A stretch of 40,736 nt of DNA from Prevotella sp. 885 (GCF_002265625.1 NZ_NOVE01000030.1:1-40736), one strand, 5' to 3'; shown: positions 34,481-40,736, counted from the stretch's first letter. The notes: generated from the letters alone by a model not told the origin. Made by a program: numbers and translations.

Positions 34481-34488
34481 CAAAAGTA
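34481..34488 (-). promoter_or_regulatory. orphaned -7 box of the secreted-protein operon
   Basis: Minus-strand TACTTTTG, a TAnnTTTG match, 75 nt upstream of the ATG at 34406. Directly behind it is the IS target duplication GTACA. The matching TTTG (-33) is at 36110-36107, on the other side of the IS. Removing the IS and one GTACA restores a 19-nt spacer. Confidence 0.75.
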
Positions 34489-34533
34489 GTACACCTTAAT
34501 TCCGCAACACTATAGTTTAACATTATTTATAAG

Positions 34534-34558
34534 TGCCTGAGCAACAAAAAGTTGCCCA
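34534..34558 (+). promoter_or_regulatory. leader hairpin in the IS
   Basis: CCTGaGCAAC-aaaaa-GTTGCcCAGG, two 4-5-bp blocks with one internal mismatch, near the IS left end upstream of the transposase. It is not followed by a clean T-tract. It could damp read-through transcription entering the element. Confidence 0.5.
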
Positions 34559-34562
34559 GGAT

Positions 34563-34638
34563 TTTGCCATGTCAGAATTTTCACTTACCTTAGTGTTGCG
34601 AAAAGAAGACAAGCAAAACTCTAATATGACATGGCAAA
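34563..34638 (+). promoter_or_regulatory. inverted repeat masking the transposase start codon
   Basis: TTTGCCATGTCA (34563-34574) is perfectly complementary to TGACATGGCAAA (34627-34638), which contains the transposase ATG (34631-34633). In an mRNA starting outside the IS the start codon would be paired. Such masking is known in other IS families as protection against read-through expression. Confidence 0.65.
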
Positions 34639-35917
34639 GATACAAATTAAATCAGAGAAACTCACTCCTTTTGGAGGAATATTTTCAATCATGGAGCAAT
34701 TTGACTCCATATTGTCTTCTGTAATCGATTCTACATTGGGTCTAAGAAGCAAACAGTATGGTTATCAATATAGCGAAATCATCCGTTCACTCATGAGTAT
34801 CTACTTCTGTGGCGGCTCATGTATTGAGGATGTCACTACTCATTTGATGAACCATCTCTCGCTTCATCCGACACTTTGCACTTGTAGTTCTGACACTATC
34901 CTCAGAGCGATAAAGGAACTGACGCAAGAAAACATCTCATACACATCAGATACGGGTAAGAACTACGATTTCAATACGGCTGAGACCCTCAATACTTTAT
35001 TGCTCAATTGTATGTTTGCATCTGGTCAACTGCAAGATGGTGAGATGTATGATGTTGATTTCGACCATCAGTTCATAGAGACTGAGAAGTATGATGCAAA
35101 GCCTACATACAAGAAATTCTTTGGTTATCGCCCTGGTGTGGCGGTTATTGGCGACTTGATTGTTGGCATTGAGAATAGCGATGGTAACACAAATGTTCGT
35201 TTCCAACAAAAGGACACGCTGAAGAGGTTCTTTGAGAGATTAGAACAGAACGGACTTACTATCAATCGTTTCAGAGCTGATTGTGGATCATGTTCCGAGG
35301 AAATCGTGGAGGAAATAGAGAAACACTGCAAGTCCTTCTATATCCGCGCTAACCGCTGCAGTTCGCTCTACAATGACATCTTTGCTCTCAGAGGCTGGAA
35401 GACTGAGGATATCAATGGCATTGAGTTTGAATTGAACTCTATCCTTGTTGAGAAGTGGAAAGGCAAAGCATACCGACTTGTGATTCAAAGACAGAAACGG
35501 ATGGACGGTGTGCAGGATCTTTGGGAAGGAGAATACACATACCGTTGTATCCTGACTAACGACTATGAATCTTCAACAAGAGAAATTGTCGAGTTCTATA
35601 AACTTCGTGGAGGTAAGGAACGTATCTTCGATGATATGAACAATGGTTTCGGGTGGGACAGATTGCCCAAATCCTTTATGGCAGAAAACACTGTATTCCT
35701 TCTTCTCACAGCACTTGTACGCAACTTCTACAAATTCATCATGGAGAGGCTTGAAGTGAAAAAGTTCGGACTCAAAGCAACAAGTCGCATCAAAGCATTT
35801 GTGTTCAAGTTCATCACAGTACCTGCCAAATGGATTAGAACGTCTAGGCAGTTTATACTGAATATATACACAGACAATCAAGCTTACGGAGAGTTATTCA
35901 ATACAGACTTTGGCTAA
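34631..35917 (+). CDS. IS1380-family DDE transposase
   Basis: A 428-residue transposase. The family pattern is visible: an early segment LRSKQYGYQYSEIIRSLMSI; the first catalytic Asp region in EMYDVDFDHQFIETEKYDAK; the second in INRFRADCGSCSEEIV; and the glutamate region in YKLRGGKERIFDDMNNGFGW (the Y-x-x-RG-x-x-E signature of IS4/IS1380 enzymes). Length is normal and the frame is intact, so the element may still be active. The start ATG is part of an inverted repeat that could limit translation. It cuts and pastes the IS by binding the 15-bp ends. Confidence 0.93.
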   Translation: MAKIQIKSEKLTPFGGIFSIMEQFDSILSSVIDSTLGLRSKQYGYQYSEIIRSLMSIYFCGGSCIEDVTTHLMNHLSLHPTLCTCSSDTILRAIKELTQENISYTSDTGKNYDFNTAETLNTLLLNCMFASGQLQDGEMYDVDFDHQFIETEKYDAKPTYKKFFGYRPGVAVIGDLIVGIENSDGNTNVRFQQKDTLKRFFERLEQNGLTINRFRADCGSCSEEIVEEIEKHCKSFYIRANRCSSLYNDIFALRGWKTEDINGIEFELNSILVEKWKGKAYRLVIQRQKRMDGVQDLWEGEYTYRCILTNDYESSTREIVEFYKLRGGKERIFDDMNNGFGWDRLPKSFMAENTVFLLLTALVRNFYKFIMERLEVKKFGLKATSRIKAFVFKFITVPAKWIRTSRQFILNIYTDNQAYGELFNTDFG

Positions 35918-36106
35918 TTCATATTTCTTGTCGGTTTTCAACTGCGTATTGCCTCAAGTCGCTTGGTGGGGTAAGGGGATGAAATGGCTTATCACGAGAA
36001 ATACAGCATTCAAATAAAGCCTCAAGACACCATAATGACAATTTTGAGTCCAACAAGCGATTTATTGAAACAGTTGCGGAATTAAGGGTACATTTATTTC
36101 ATTCTG

Positions 36107-36110
36107 CAAA
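36107..36110 (-). promoter_or_regulatory. displaced -33 box of the secreted-protein operon
   Basis: Minus-strand TTTG. With the IS and one GTACA removed it would sit 19 nt upstream of TACTTTTG (34488-34481), giving a full consensus promoter for the gene starting at 34406. Confidence 0.65.
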
Positions 36111-36128
36111 AGTTTAAGTAAGTAAAAC

Positions 36129-36159
36129 TTGTACAAACGGATAAAAAACGTTACCTTTG
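36129..36159 (+). promoter_or_regulatory. promoter of tRNA-Leu
   Basis: TTG (36129-36131, in ACTTG), a 20-nt spacer, then TACCTTTG (36152-36159), close to the Bacteroidetes consensus. The tRNA begins about 58 nt after the -7 box. Confidence 0.55.
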
Positions 36160-36217
36160 CGGAACATTTTCGAAGCCGTGTGCAGCATTTTCCCACCAGC
36201 TTCGAATATCACATAAT

Positions 36218-36299
36218 GCGCTTGTGGCGGAATTGGTAGACGCGCCAGACTTAGGATCTGGTGTTTTAGGACGTGAAGGTTCGAGTCCTTTCAGGCGCA
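36218..36299 (+). tRNA. tRNA-Leu (anticodon UAG)
   Basis: A type II tRNA. The acceptor stem is GCGCTTG with CAGGCGC (one G-U pair). The D-arm includes AATTGGTAGA. The anticodon stem is CCAGA/TCTGG around loop CTTAGGA, giving anticodon TAG, which reads CUA leucine codons. There is a long variable arm and a T-arm with GGTTCGAGTCC. The discriminator is A36299; CC follows but the genomic sequence then reads T, so CCA is completed after transcription. Leucine tRNA 3' ends are common integration targets of Bacteroides elements. Confidence 0.96.
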
Positions 36300-36307
36300 C
36301 CTAATGA

Positions 36308-36342
36308 AATGCTAAATAGTTTATTATCAACTGTTTAGCATT
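36308..36342 (+). terminator. terminator after tRNA-Leu
   Basis: AATGCTAAATAGTT (36308-36321) pairs with AACTGTTTAGCATT (36329-36342), 14 bp with one G-U, followed by a T-rich TTTCGTTT. It begins 9 nt after the tRNA 3' end. Confidence 0.85.
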
Positions 36343-36416
36343 TTTCGTTTATAAAAATTGCTCGTGTTTTTGCTCGTGTTTACTTTAACAACTCCCATTT
36401 CAGCCTCAGCAAAGGA

Positions 36417-36459
36417 ACGAAAAAAGCGACCATCCATCACGGACAATCGCTTTAAGTGT
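36417..36459. repeat. hairpin in the element's left border
   Basis: AAAGCGA (about 36423-36430) and TCGCTTT (about 36446-36453) form a stem around about 16 nt that itself has CC/GG pairing. It could end minus-strand transcription from the terminase-like gene (stop 36523). The surrounding 36343-36522 stretch holds no supported gene. Confidence 0.45.
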
Positions 36460-36522
36460 TCAAATAAAATTAGCCGTTATGGCTTAATTCAGGCGCAAAG
36501 ATACGAATTTTTCCCCACATTC

Positions 36523-36870
36523 CTACACATCATTAACATCATTAACTTCTTTCATAAACTTTTTGAAAGTGTCCTCATCCTCATCAATCGCTCTTGAAAG
36601 TTCCTCGTAATTAAGTCCCAACTCCTTGCAGTTCTTCAAAAGCACCGTTTGCGCATCCCTGAGAGTTCTAAACACTGGGTGAGGTTCTAACTTCTCGCCA
36701 TAACGTGTTTGCACTTTTACGGTGGTACTCTCCAACGTCCCCAACTCCTTACGGCAAAGTTCCATTGTGTTGAGGCTTACCGCAGTAGAATCTATTAGCA
36801 AAGTCATTCCATCATTATACTTGCCATTCTTCTTTAATACCGCTTTAATGCGGCTTGCATAATTCTTCAT
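36523..36870 (-). CDS. P27-like phage terminase small-subunit candidate
   Basis: A 115-residue helical protein. The order of segments resembles P27-family terminase small subunits: an N-terminal helix (YNDGMTLLIDSTAVSLNTME), a short polar turn with VKVQTRYGEKLEPHPVFR (the G-(x)n-HP pattern), then RDAQTVLLKNCKELGLNYEEL (helix ending in ELGL-x-x-x-x). In phages this subunit recognises packaging sites. In satellites it redirects helper capsids to satellite DNA. The match is by pattern only. It is the gene closest to the tRNA, with its own -7-like box (36892-36885, TACTTTTG). Confidence 0.5.
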   Translation of the reverse strand: MKNYASRIKAVLKKNGKYNDGMTLLIDSTAVSLNTMELCRKELGTLESTTVKVQTRYGEKLEPHPVFRTLRDAQTVLLKNCKELGLNYEELSRAIDEDEDTFKKFMKEVNDVNDV

Positions 36871-36929
36871 ATCTCAATCTTTTACAAAAGTACACGATTT
36901 TATTTTTTAGCCCTTGCGTGGAAAAGGGA

Positions 36930-36960
36930 GTGTGTGAGGTTTAGGCGACCCCACACCCCC
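36930..36960 (-). terminator. possible terminator between element genes
   Basis: On the minus strand a GTGTGGGG/CCTCACAC stem closes a loop of about 9 nt. Extra G/C pairs lie outside it and TTTT follows. It lies after the 179-residue protein gene (stop 36983) and before the terminase-like gene. Confidence 0.5.
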
Positions 36961-36982
36961 AATAAAAAAAGTACCCCCCACC

Positions 36983-37522
36983 TTACGGCTTGCAAACATT
37001 CTTGCACATCTTGGAGAAAACTTTGCCCCACTCATCCAACTTCTGCAAATGTTCTTGCAGTTCCAACTCTTCCTTAAAGGTTCTAACTCTGTTTGGTCTT
37101 AAAGCTGGGTTGCAATTAGGCGCAAAGGCTTCCAATCGTACCGCCTGACACGCTCGCACAAACGGCTCTTTTCTTGGGCTTCTAACCAAAAATAAAGCCA
37201 TCAGGACAACGGCTAACGACACATCAGGGGCTTCTCCACCTTGTGCCACTTTCGGCTCAATAATGCAACGGTACAACTCACTTATTACAGAAGCCGCAAA
37301 GTTAGCTTTCTCTTTTGGCTTCATCTTCTTCATCTCGTTCTCTACCTCTGTGCAATAGAACAAAGGGGCAATCAGGTTATTAAAGAATGTCTTTAGCAAT
37401 CTCTCTTTTTGCTCCTTGCCGCTCTCTGCCTGAAAGCTAACAAATGGCTCTTTACCTGAGGTAGCCACAAACTCACCTAACACTACATTCTCAAAAATCT
37501 TCTTCATTGTTATCTTCTCCAT
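36983..37522 (-). CDS. element protein of unknown function
   Basis: A 179-residue, mostly helical, lysine- and glutamate-rich protein with no signal peptide or TM helix; I do not recognise a family. Helices are suggested by KEQKERLLKTFFNNLIAPLF and FKEELELQEHLQKLDEW. It starts 2 nt after the stop of the primase-like gene, so it is translated with it and may take part in replication or packaging of the element. An ATG five codons further in (MKKIF) is an alternative start. Confidence 0.65.
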   Translation of the reverse strand: MEKITMKKIFENVVLGEFVATSGKEPFVSFQAESGKEQKERLLKTFFNNLIAPLFYCTEVENEMKKMKPKEKANFAASVISELYRCIIEPKVAQGGEAPDVSLAVVLMALFLVRSPRKEPFVRACQAVRLEAFAPNCNPALRPNRVRTFKEELELQEHLQKLDEWGKVFSKMCKNVCKP

Positions 37523-37524
37523 AT

Positions 37525-38454
37525 TTAAAAATTAAAATCTTCTTCAACACTCTTCGCTCTTCTGGCTTCTGCCAACTGCCAATAAACAGAGGCAACGGTG
37601 GCACTTGGTAACGTTGAGGCTGAGGCTATCAAATTGTTATACTTGGTATCTGCTGCCGCCTCATCGTACTTCTCAGGACACAAAGCCGAAAGCCTATGAA
37701 ACATAACTCTTCCATCCTCCCCAAACGTTGAGGCTATGGCAAGCCCCATCTTTACCCATTCCTCATAATTGGAAAAAGCCATCAGGTTCTCAGCCTCAGC
37801 CTTTTCAATGGCAAGTAACATCTTTACCGCTTCTGTGGTATTGTCTGCCCTCTCCCTATCAGGTGGCAACCTTGCAGCTTGGAGCACATAAGGGAACGGC
37901 TTCACATTCTCGTTAATGTATGGTTTGCCATCGTAGGACACAAAGAAAGCGTGTGCCACATCTTTGCAAGCCTCATCAGCGATCATCCCATAACGCTTGC
38001 GGAAATATCTTACTGCCGCCATATAATGCTCCTTGCGCTTCTCTGTGGAATGAATCGGTAATATTACCCTCCATCCCTTGCCACTGCACGAAAGCCCACA
38101 ATACAAAATATAAGGATCGCCATCCACCACTTGCTTGAATGCCCTGAAAGCCAAATTAGGCTTTTCCGTGTCTGGCTCATTGTCCTTGCCATCGAAATCT
38201 AAGGCAATCAGGGGAACGGCTTCACGAATTTTCTTGGCTTGCCGCTCCTTGGAGAAAACTCCCATCGCAAACAAAGGTAACTTCTTTTTGAGTTCCTTTT
38301 GTTCCGTACTGTGATATTCAACGGCTCGCACCGCCTCCACTCTCTCCTTATACTCGCCACTTGTTAAAATGGTTCTCAGGGGCTGAGGCTCTTTGTCTGC
38401 CATTGCTCGCACATCTTTAAACGTACTTACTTTGATGTCTAAATATTGCTTCAT
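37525..38454 (-). CDS. BT4734/PriCT-2 primase-like replication protein
   Basis: A 309-residue protein. The N-terminal about 190 residues match the BT4734/VirE-N-type domain, related to archaeo-eukaryotic primases: a DFDG metal-binding pair in PLIALDFDGKDN, SCSGKGWRVILPIHS, and a later DVAHAFFVSYD. Residues about 225-295 are a PriCT-2 domain (SNYEEWVKMGLAIASTFGED, then SALCPEKYDEA). Proteins of this build prime replication of mobile elements in Bacteroidetes. Upstream, before the ATPase stop, is the iteron-like cluster, so primase, origin and ATPase are adjacent. Confidence 0.85.
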   Translation of the reverse strand: MKQYLDIKVSTFKDVRAMADKEPQPLRTILTSGEYKERVEAVRAVEYHSTEQKELKKKLPLFAMGVFSKERQAKKIREAVPLIALDFDGKDNEPDTEKPNLAFRAFKQVVDGDPYILYCGLSCSGKGWRVILPIHSTEKRKEHYMAAVRYFRKRYGMIADEACKDVAHAFFVSYDGKPYINENVKPFPYVLQAARLPPDRERADNTTEAVKMLLAIEKAEAENLMAFSNYEEWVKMGLAIASTFGEDGRVMFHRLSALCPEKYDEAAADTKYNNLIASASTLPSATVASVYWQLAEARRAKSVEEDFNF

Positions 38455-38472
38455 ATTACTTCTTTTTATAGT

Positions 38473-38649
38473 TTAGTGCAACGGTGCAAAATGGTGCAAA
38501 TCGGGTGTCTTGCACTAAATCCGCAATAGTGTTTTTGTGTTAGTGCAACCACACCCCTATAAGGGGTGGTTGTACTTGCACTAAATATTGCACCACTTTT
38601 CGCCCTTGCTTTCCTGAAATGGTGCAAAAGCAATCTTTGCACTAAATCG
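38473..38649. repeat. iteron-like GTGCAA cluster, candidate replication origin
   Basis: Nine copies of GTGCAA or its complement occur in about 180 bp. Five are in the longer form (T)TTAGTGCAA: direct at about 38472 and 38541, inverted (TTGCACTAAAT) at about 38510, 38576 and 38638. Four are in the form GGTGCAA: about 38483, 38493 and 38621, with an inverted TTGCACC at about 38589. A palindrome, ACCACACCCCTATAAGGGGT, lies in the middle (38549-38568, extending a few bases). The last copy contains the ATPase stop codon. Iteron clusters beside a Rep-type ATPase usually mark an origin or an autoregulatory site. Confidence 0.75.
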
Positions 38650-39715
38650 GGTCATTATCCACTAACACGTATTTCTTGCCATCCACCTTTATAATGTTGG
38701 AATCCTTGGCAAACTTTATTTTGTTCTTTGCCGTCCGCTCTGCCACTGCCGCCTCCATCATATACTTTTCGGTGAGTTCCTTATAAGTGAATCCATCAGG
38801 CACTCCCTCAAATATAGTGTTCATCTTTGCCAACACCTCCATTAAATCCTCTTCTCCCTTGGTGGTCTTTACATCAGGCGACCAAATAGGCACACCATCC
38901 GCACCTATGGAAAAGGAGAAATCAGGAATGGCAATATTTCGGCAATCGCTTTCGGAAACGTTGAAAGTGCCATCGTTCTTTTTAACCTCGAACACATCAG
39001 AGGCTTTTTGTAGTAGCAACGTGCCCAAATGTCCTTTCATATCTGAATCATCTTTGCGCTTGTTGGTATGCAACACGTTTATTATTGCCACATCATTCTC
39101 AGCCGAAAGCCTCATCAGGGAGTTAATAATTTCGCTTGACTGCCCCACATCGTTGAAATCCTCCAACAAATCAGCCACACCGTCTATTACTGCCACTGTG
39201 GGAGCGTTTTCCCTGACTACCCTTTCAATGATAGGCAACCGCTCGGCAATCGCAGCAGAGCGCAAAGAATAAGCCTTAAAACATTCATTGTTCCGCTCTG
39301 TGCTCCACTTCATCAGGGAGTAAACACGTTTTGCAAGCGCAGCCGTGTTCCTCTCGTTTTGCTCCGTATCAAAATAGAGCACCTTTGCGCCATCCTCAAC
39401 GGCTTCAAATTGGAAATCCTTGCACCCCATCACGCTTGCGACAAAAACAGTACAAAGAAAACTCTTTCCGTTCTTACTCTTCGCCTTTACTGCCTGAATG
39501 TCGCCCCTTGGTAATGTCCCCACACCATTCAGGCGCACCGTGAAACGTGGCTCTGGGTAAACCTGAGTAATGTCTATTTCGTATGCCTCAGAGGTTTCAC
39601 ACAAGCCCCAACGTTTTGCAGCCTCAGCACCAAACGGCTTTCTTGCTTCCCTGACTGCCATTTGCACCTCATCAGGCAAATCGTCCATCAGATCGTAAAA
39701 CTTGTATTGCTTCAT
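38642..39715 (-). CDS. RecA/RepA-like AAA ATPase of the element
   Basis: A 357-residue protein. Walker A is in VKAKSKNGKSFLCTVFVAS (about 78-90) and Walker B in PTVAVIDGVADLLEDFND (about 174-185); a further motif is NDVAIINVLHTNK. This is the AAA_25/RepA hexameric helicase-like fold found with BT4734-type primases. It would load or unwind at the element's origin. It overlaps the HTH gene by 4 nt (ATGA) and ends inside the iteron-like cluster it may recognise. Only a RecA-like core plus a short C-terminal winged segment is present, the usual size for element-encoded versions. Confidence 0.85.
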   Translation of the reverse strand: MKQYKFYDLMDDLPDEVQMAVREARKPFGAEAAKRWGLCETSEAYEIDITQVYPEPRFTVRLNGVGTLPRGDIQAVKAKSKNGKSFLCTVFVASVMGCKDFQFEAVEDGAKVLYFDTEQNERNTAALAKRVYSLMKWSTERNNECFKAYSLRSAAIAERLPIIERVVRENAPTVAVIDGVADLLEDFNDVGQSSEIINSLMRLSAENDVAIINVLHTNKRKDDSDMKGHLGTLLLQKASDVFEVKKNDGTFNVSESDCRNIAIPDFSFSIGADGVPIWSPDVKTTKGEEDLMEVLAKMNTIFEGVPDGFTYKELTEKYMMEAAVAERTAKNKIKFAKDSNIIKVDGKKYVLVDNDPI

Positions 39716-40011
39716 CCTCTGCCCTCCAATAGCTTTTCAATGTCTGACAACTTGTAATAAACCGCATTGCCCACCTTTGACGGTACGAGATACTTTGCTT
39801 TCTTCCATCGCCACAAAGTATTTTCAGACACATTCAGTTTTTCCGCTGCCTCCTTTTGGGTGAGGTAGCTTTCAGGTGTCTTTTGCTCGCTTCCCATCTT
39901 TGCCGCTTCCTGAATCAGGCTCAGAGCAAACTCTTTCAAGTCTGTGGGTGTAACCATTATTGAAACGTTAGCACCGCTTTCTAACAAAGTTTCTATTCTC
40001 ATATTATACAC
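39712..40011 (-). CDS. excisionase-type helix-turn-helix protein
   Basis: A 99-residue protein. Its C-terminal half is an HTH_17/MerR-like DNA-binding domain: SYLTQKEAAEKLNVSENTLW, then RWKKAKYLVPSKVGNAVYYK, then a final helix. These proteins act as recombination directionality factors (Xis) or as AlpA-like activators of elements. It is the first gene of the ATPase-primase transcript (4-nt overlap with the ATPase gene), so it probably controls excision and replication together. A possible -7 box (TAATTTTG, minus, 40135-40128) lies about 115 nt upstream, without a clear -33 partner. Confidence 0.87.
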   Translation of the reverse strand: MYNMRIETLLESGANVSIMVTPTDLKEFALSLIQEAAKMGSEQKTPESYLTQKEAAEKLNVSENTLWRWKKAKYLVPSKVGNAVYYKLSDIEKLLEGRG

Positions 40012-40227
40012 GTTTTATTTCTTACTTGCGGCTCTCGGTGTCTGTTTGGGCTTCTGCCCCACCTATTCCGTTTCAAGTGTTAGCGTGGAGCAAACAGAAG
40101 CCGACCCACTGCCAAAACTTGACGGTGCAAAATTAAGCCGAATCTCAGGAAATAAAAAGCATAATGGAAACAATGGAAAATAATGGAATTATGGCGGAAA
40201 ACGTATAAGACAAATAAAAGGAAAAAA

Positions 40228-40260
40228 CAAAAAAAGGGGGGCTTTCGCCTCCCTCCTTTA
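40228..40260 (-). terminator. terminator of the truncated unknown gene
   Basis: On the minus strand GGAGG-x-AGGC, GAAA loop, GCCCCCC, then TTTTTTTG: a GC-rich stem with a T-run, beginning 4 nt after the stop of the gene at 40264. The rest of 40012-40227 holds no supported gene. Confidence 0.85.
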
Positions 40261-40263
40261 CAC

Positions 40264-40635
40264 TTATACATACTTAATCAATGCCTCATAATTCCAACCT
40301 CTCTCACCCTTGCGCTCTGGTACTATCGCCTGAATTTCATTAAAGAATTGTTTGAAATTCTTGGCACTCTTTTCAAAGTGTTTTTTATAATAAGTCTTTA
40401 CCAAATCTTTTCCATCCATTGCTTTCAACTTTGCAAAGAAAGCGTCTATATCATTTAAACACTCGCCATATTTTAAACGAAAATCTGCTTTTGCTTGGCT
40501 CTCACGTTGAGGCTGAATAAGCCCTATTTCCTTGCAATACCCTAAAACTTCTTTGCTAAGATTTTTTATATTAATGGATAATGGCGGGAATGCCCCACAA
40601 ACAAAAATGGGCTCATCCGATAAAGTCCGTGGCAT
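40264..40635 (-). CDS. unknown element protein, 5' end probably replaced by an IS
   Basis: A 123-residue frame without a recognised family. It is helical and rich in Lys and aromatic residues (KADFRLKYGECLNDIDAFFA, then YYKKHFEKSAKNFKQFFNEI). The first about 8 codons (MPRTLSDEP) come from DNA that looks like the end of an ISL3-type element (from 40610 rightward), so the native start has probably been cut off and the ATG at 40635 is fortuitous. A strong terminator follows. It may be a relic of a longer gene. Confidence 0.5.
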   Translation of the reverse strand: MPRTLSDEPIFVCGAFPPLSINIKNLSKEVLGYCKEIGLIQPQRESQAKADFRLKYGECLNDIDAFFAKLKAMDGKDLVKTYYKKHFEKSAKNFKQFFNEIQAIVPERKGERGWNYEALIKYV

Positions 40636-40736
40636 CCCTACCCAAATATCAACGATACACGATAGAAAAAGAACGGTATGTCCCTAACTCCACGCAGTTG
40701 GCCTCTAAATGCCTTAAGCTTGGAGTTGAGTGATTC
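40610..40736 (-). mobile_element. ISL3-like element, left end only
   Basis: From 40610 the plus strand reads GGCTCATCCGATAAAGTCCG, which has the GGCTC start and length of an ISL3-type terminal repeat. It is followed directly by the C-terminal end of a transposase frame. The other end is outside the window, so the family and target duplication cannot be checked. Confidence 0.45.
40638..40736 (-). CDS. transposase C-terminus, ISL3/ISAon1-like (partial)
   Basis: The open frame enters from the right edge and ends at a TAG (40640-40638). It gives 32 residues, beginning ESLNSKLKAFRGQLRGVRD and continuing IPFFFYRVSLIFG. The E-S-x-N-x-K-x-K-x-F-R-x-x-x-R-G-V-x-D-x-x-F-F pattern is the end of ISL3/ISAon1-type DDE transposases common in Bacteroidetes, with the catalytic glutamate first. 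The gene continues beyond the window. Confidence 0.65.
   Translation of the reverse strand, partial: ESLNSKLKAFRGQLRGVRDIPFFFYRVSLIFG

Larger units (their letters stand above)
34494..36087 (+). mobile_element. IS1380-family insertion sequence, complete
   Basis: A 1594-bp element bounded by 15-bp perfect terminal inverted repeats, CCTTAATTCCGCAAC at 34494-34508 and its complement at 36073-36087. It is flanked by a 5-bp target duplication GTACA (34489-34493 and 36088-36092). Length, CCT ends and duplication size suit IS1380. It has one full-length transposase. About 170 nt between the transposase stop and the right end hold no gene. Confidence 0.93.
36300..40736. mobile_element. tRNA-linked integrated element, partial (phage-satellite or mobilisable island)
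   Basis: From the tRNA-Leu 3' end to the window edge lies a minus-strand set: small-terminase-like protein, unknown protein, BT4734/PriCT-2 primase-like protein, iteron-like cluster, RepA/RecA-like ATPase, and excisionase-type HTH protein. This is the replication/excision module of small integrative elements. The terminase-like gene favours a phage satellite. No integrase, capsid or relaxase gene is in the window. A second att copy was not found, so the right border is open. A later ISL3-like insertion sits at the right edge. Confidence 0.7.

Noticed and set aside
36358..36597. Plus-strand frame with a hydrophobic N-terminus after tRNA-Leu
   Set aside because: It overlaps the 3' end of the terminase-like gene on the other strand, contains a hairpin, and turns into low-complexity sequence; the signal-like start looks fortuitous.
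39528..39539. 12-nt match (TTCAGGCGCACC) to the tRNA-Leu end considered as second att site
   Set aside because: It lies inside the conserved coding sequence of the ATPase gene and has no boundary features, so chance identity is more likely.

Overview
The window looks like a Bacteroidetes chromosome, most likely Prevotella or a close relative. Supporting evidence: promoters of the TTTG-N19-20-TAnnTTTG type, weak Shine-Dalgarno sites, secreted proteins ending in type IX-like C-terminal tails (YYDLEGRR..., YTDLAGRR...), a UpxY/NusG-like antiterminator, a lipoprotein GH53 galactanase followed by a GH2 enzyme, an IS1380 element, and a BT4734-type primase/ATPase pair on a tRNA-linked element. All family calls were made by reading motifs; no database search was run.

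Region 1 (about 1-21,600, minus strand) is one tightly packed, AT-rich gene train of about 21 genes. It starts from one recognisable promoter (21565-21596) and a leader of about 165 nt. In order of transcription: NusG/UpxY-like antiterminator; sigma-70-family factor; anti-sigma-like protein; three tandem M48-type metalloproteases; a 58-residue Cys-rich peptide whose stop codon overlaps the start of a radical SAM/SPASM-GNAT fusion; a lipoprotein with two CxxCxGN knuckles; a dynamin-like GTPase; a collagen-like/DUF4407 membrane protein with an acidic tail; a VWA protein, a PP2C phosphatase and a kinase (the TerY-P triad); a LIM/DA1-like peptidase; a glycine-zipper membrane protein; a two-TM protein; a Sel1-CbbX-like AAA ATPase; a YkvA/DUF1232-like protein; a GNAT; and a small membrane protein. 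My inference is a membrane-centred stress or conflict-response island combining a dedicated sigma/anti-sigma switch, phospho-signalling, proteases, membrane remodelling and a RiPP-like modified peptide. I do not recognise this exact combination as a described system.

Region 2 (21,650-25,083) is chromosomal and more GC-rich: a secreted SH3b-type protein and a membrane pyrophosphatase (hppA), convergent across a shared terminator. Region 3 (25,084-26,551) has no gene but is dense with palindromes: a 22-bp repeat array, a 446-bp nested inverted-repeat element holding two cloverleaf-shaped palindromes, and a second nested inverted repeat with REP-like hairpins. Region 4 (26,552-30,651) has a lone MNT nucleotidyltransferase and a galactan-degrading pair (GH53 and GH2). 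Region 5 (30,828-34,406) has two secreted proteins with type IX-like tails. An IS1380-family element (34494-36087, 5-bp target duplication GTACA) has inserted exactly between the -33 and -7 boxes of their promoter.

Region 6 (36,218-40,736) is tRNA-Leu(UAG) followed by part of a small integrated element: a P27-like small terminase candidate, an unknown protein, a BT4734/PriCT-2 primase-like protein, an iteron-like cluster, a RecA/RepA-like ATPase, an excisionase-type HTH protein, and a gene cut by an ISL3-like element at the right edge. It resembles a phage satellite or mobilisable island; its integrase would lie outside the window.
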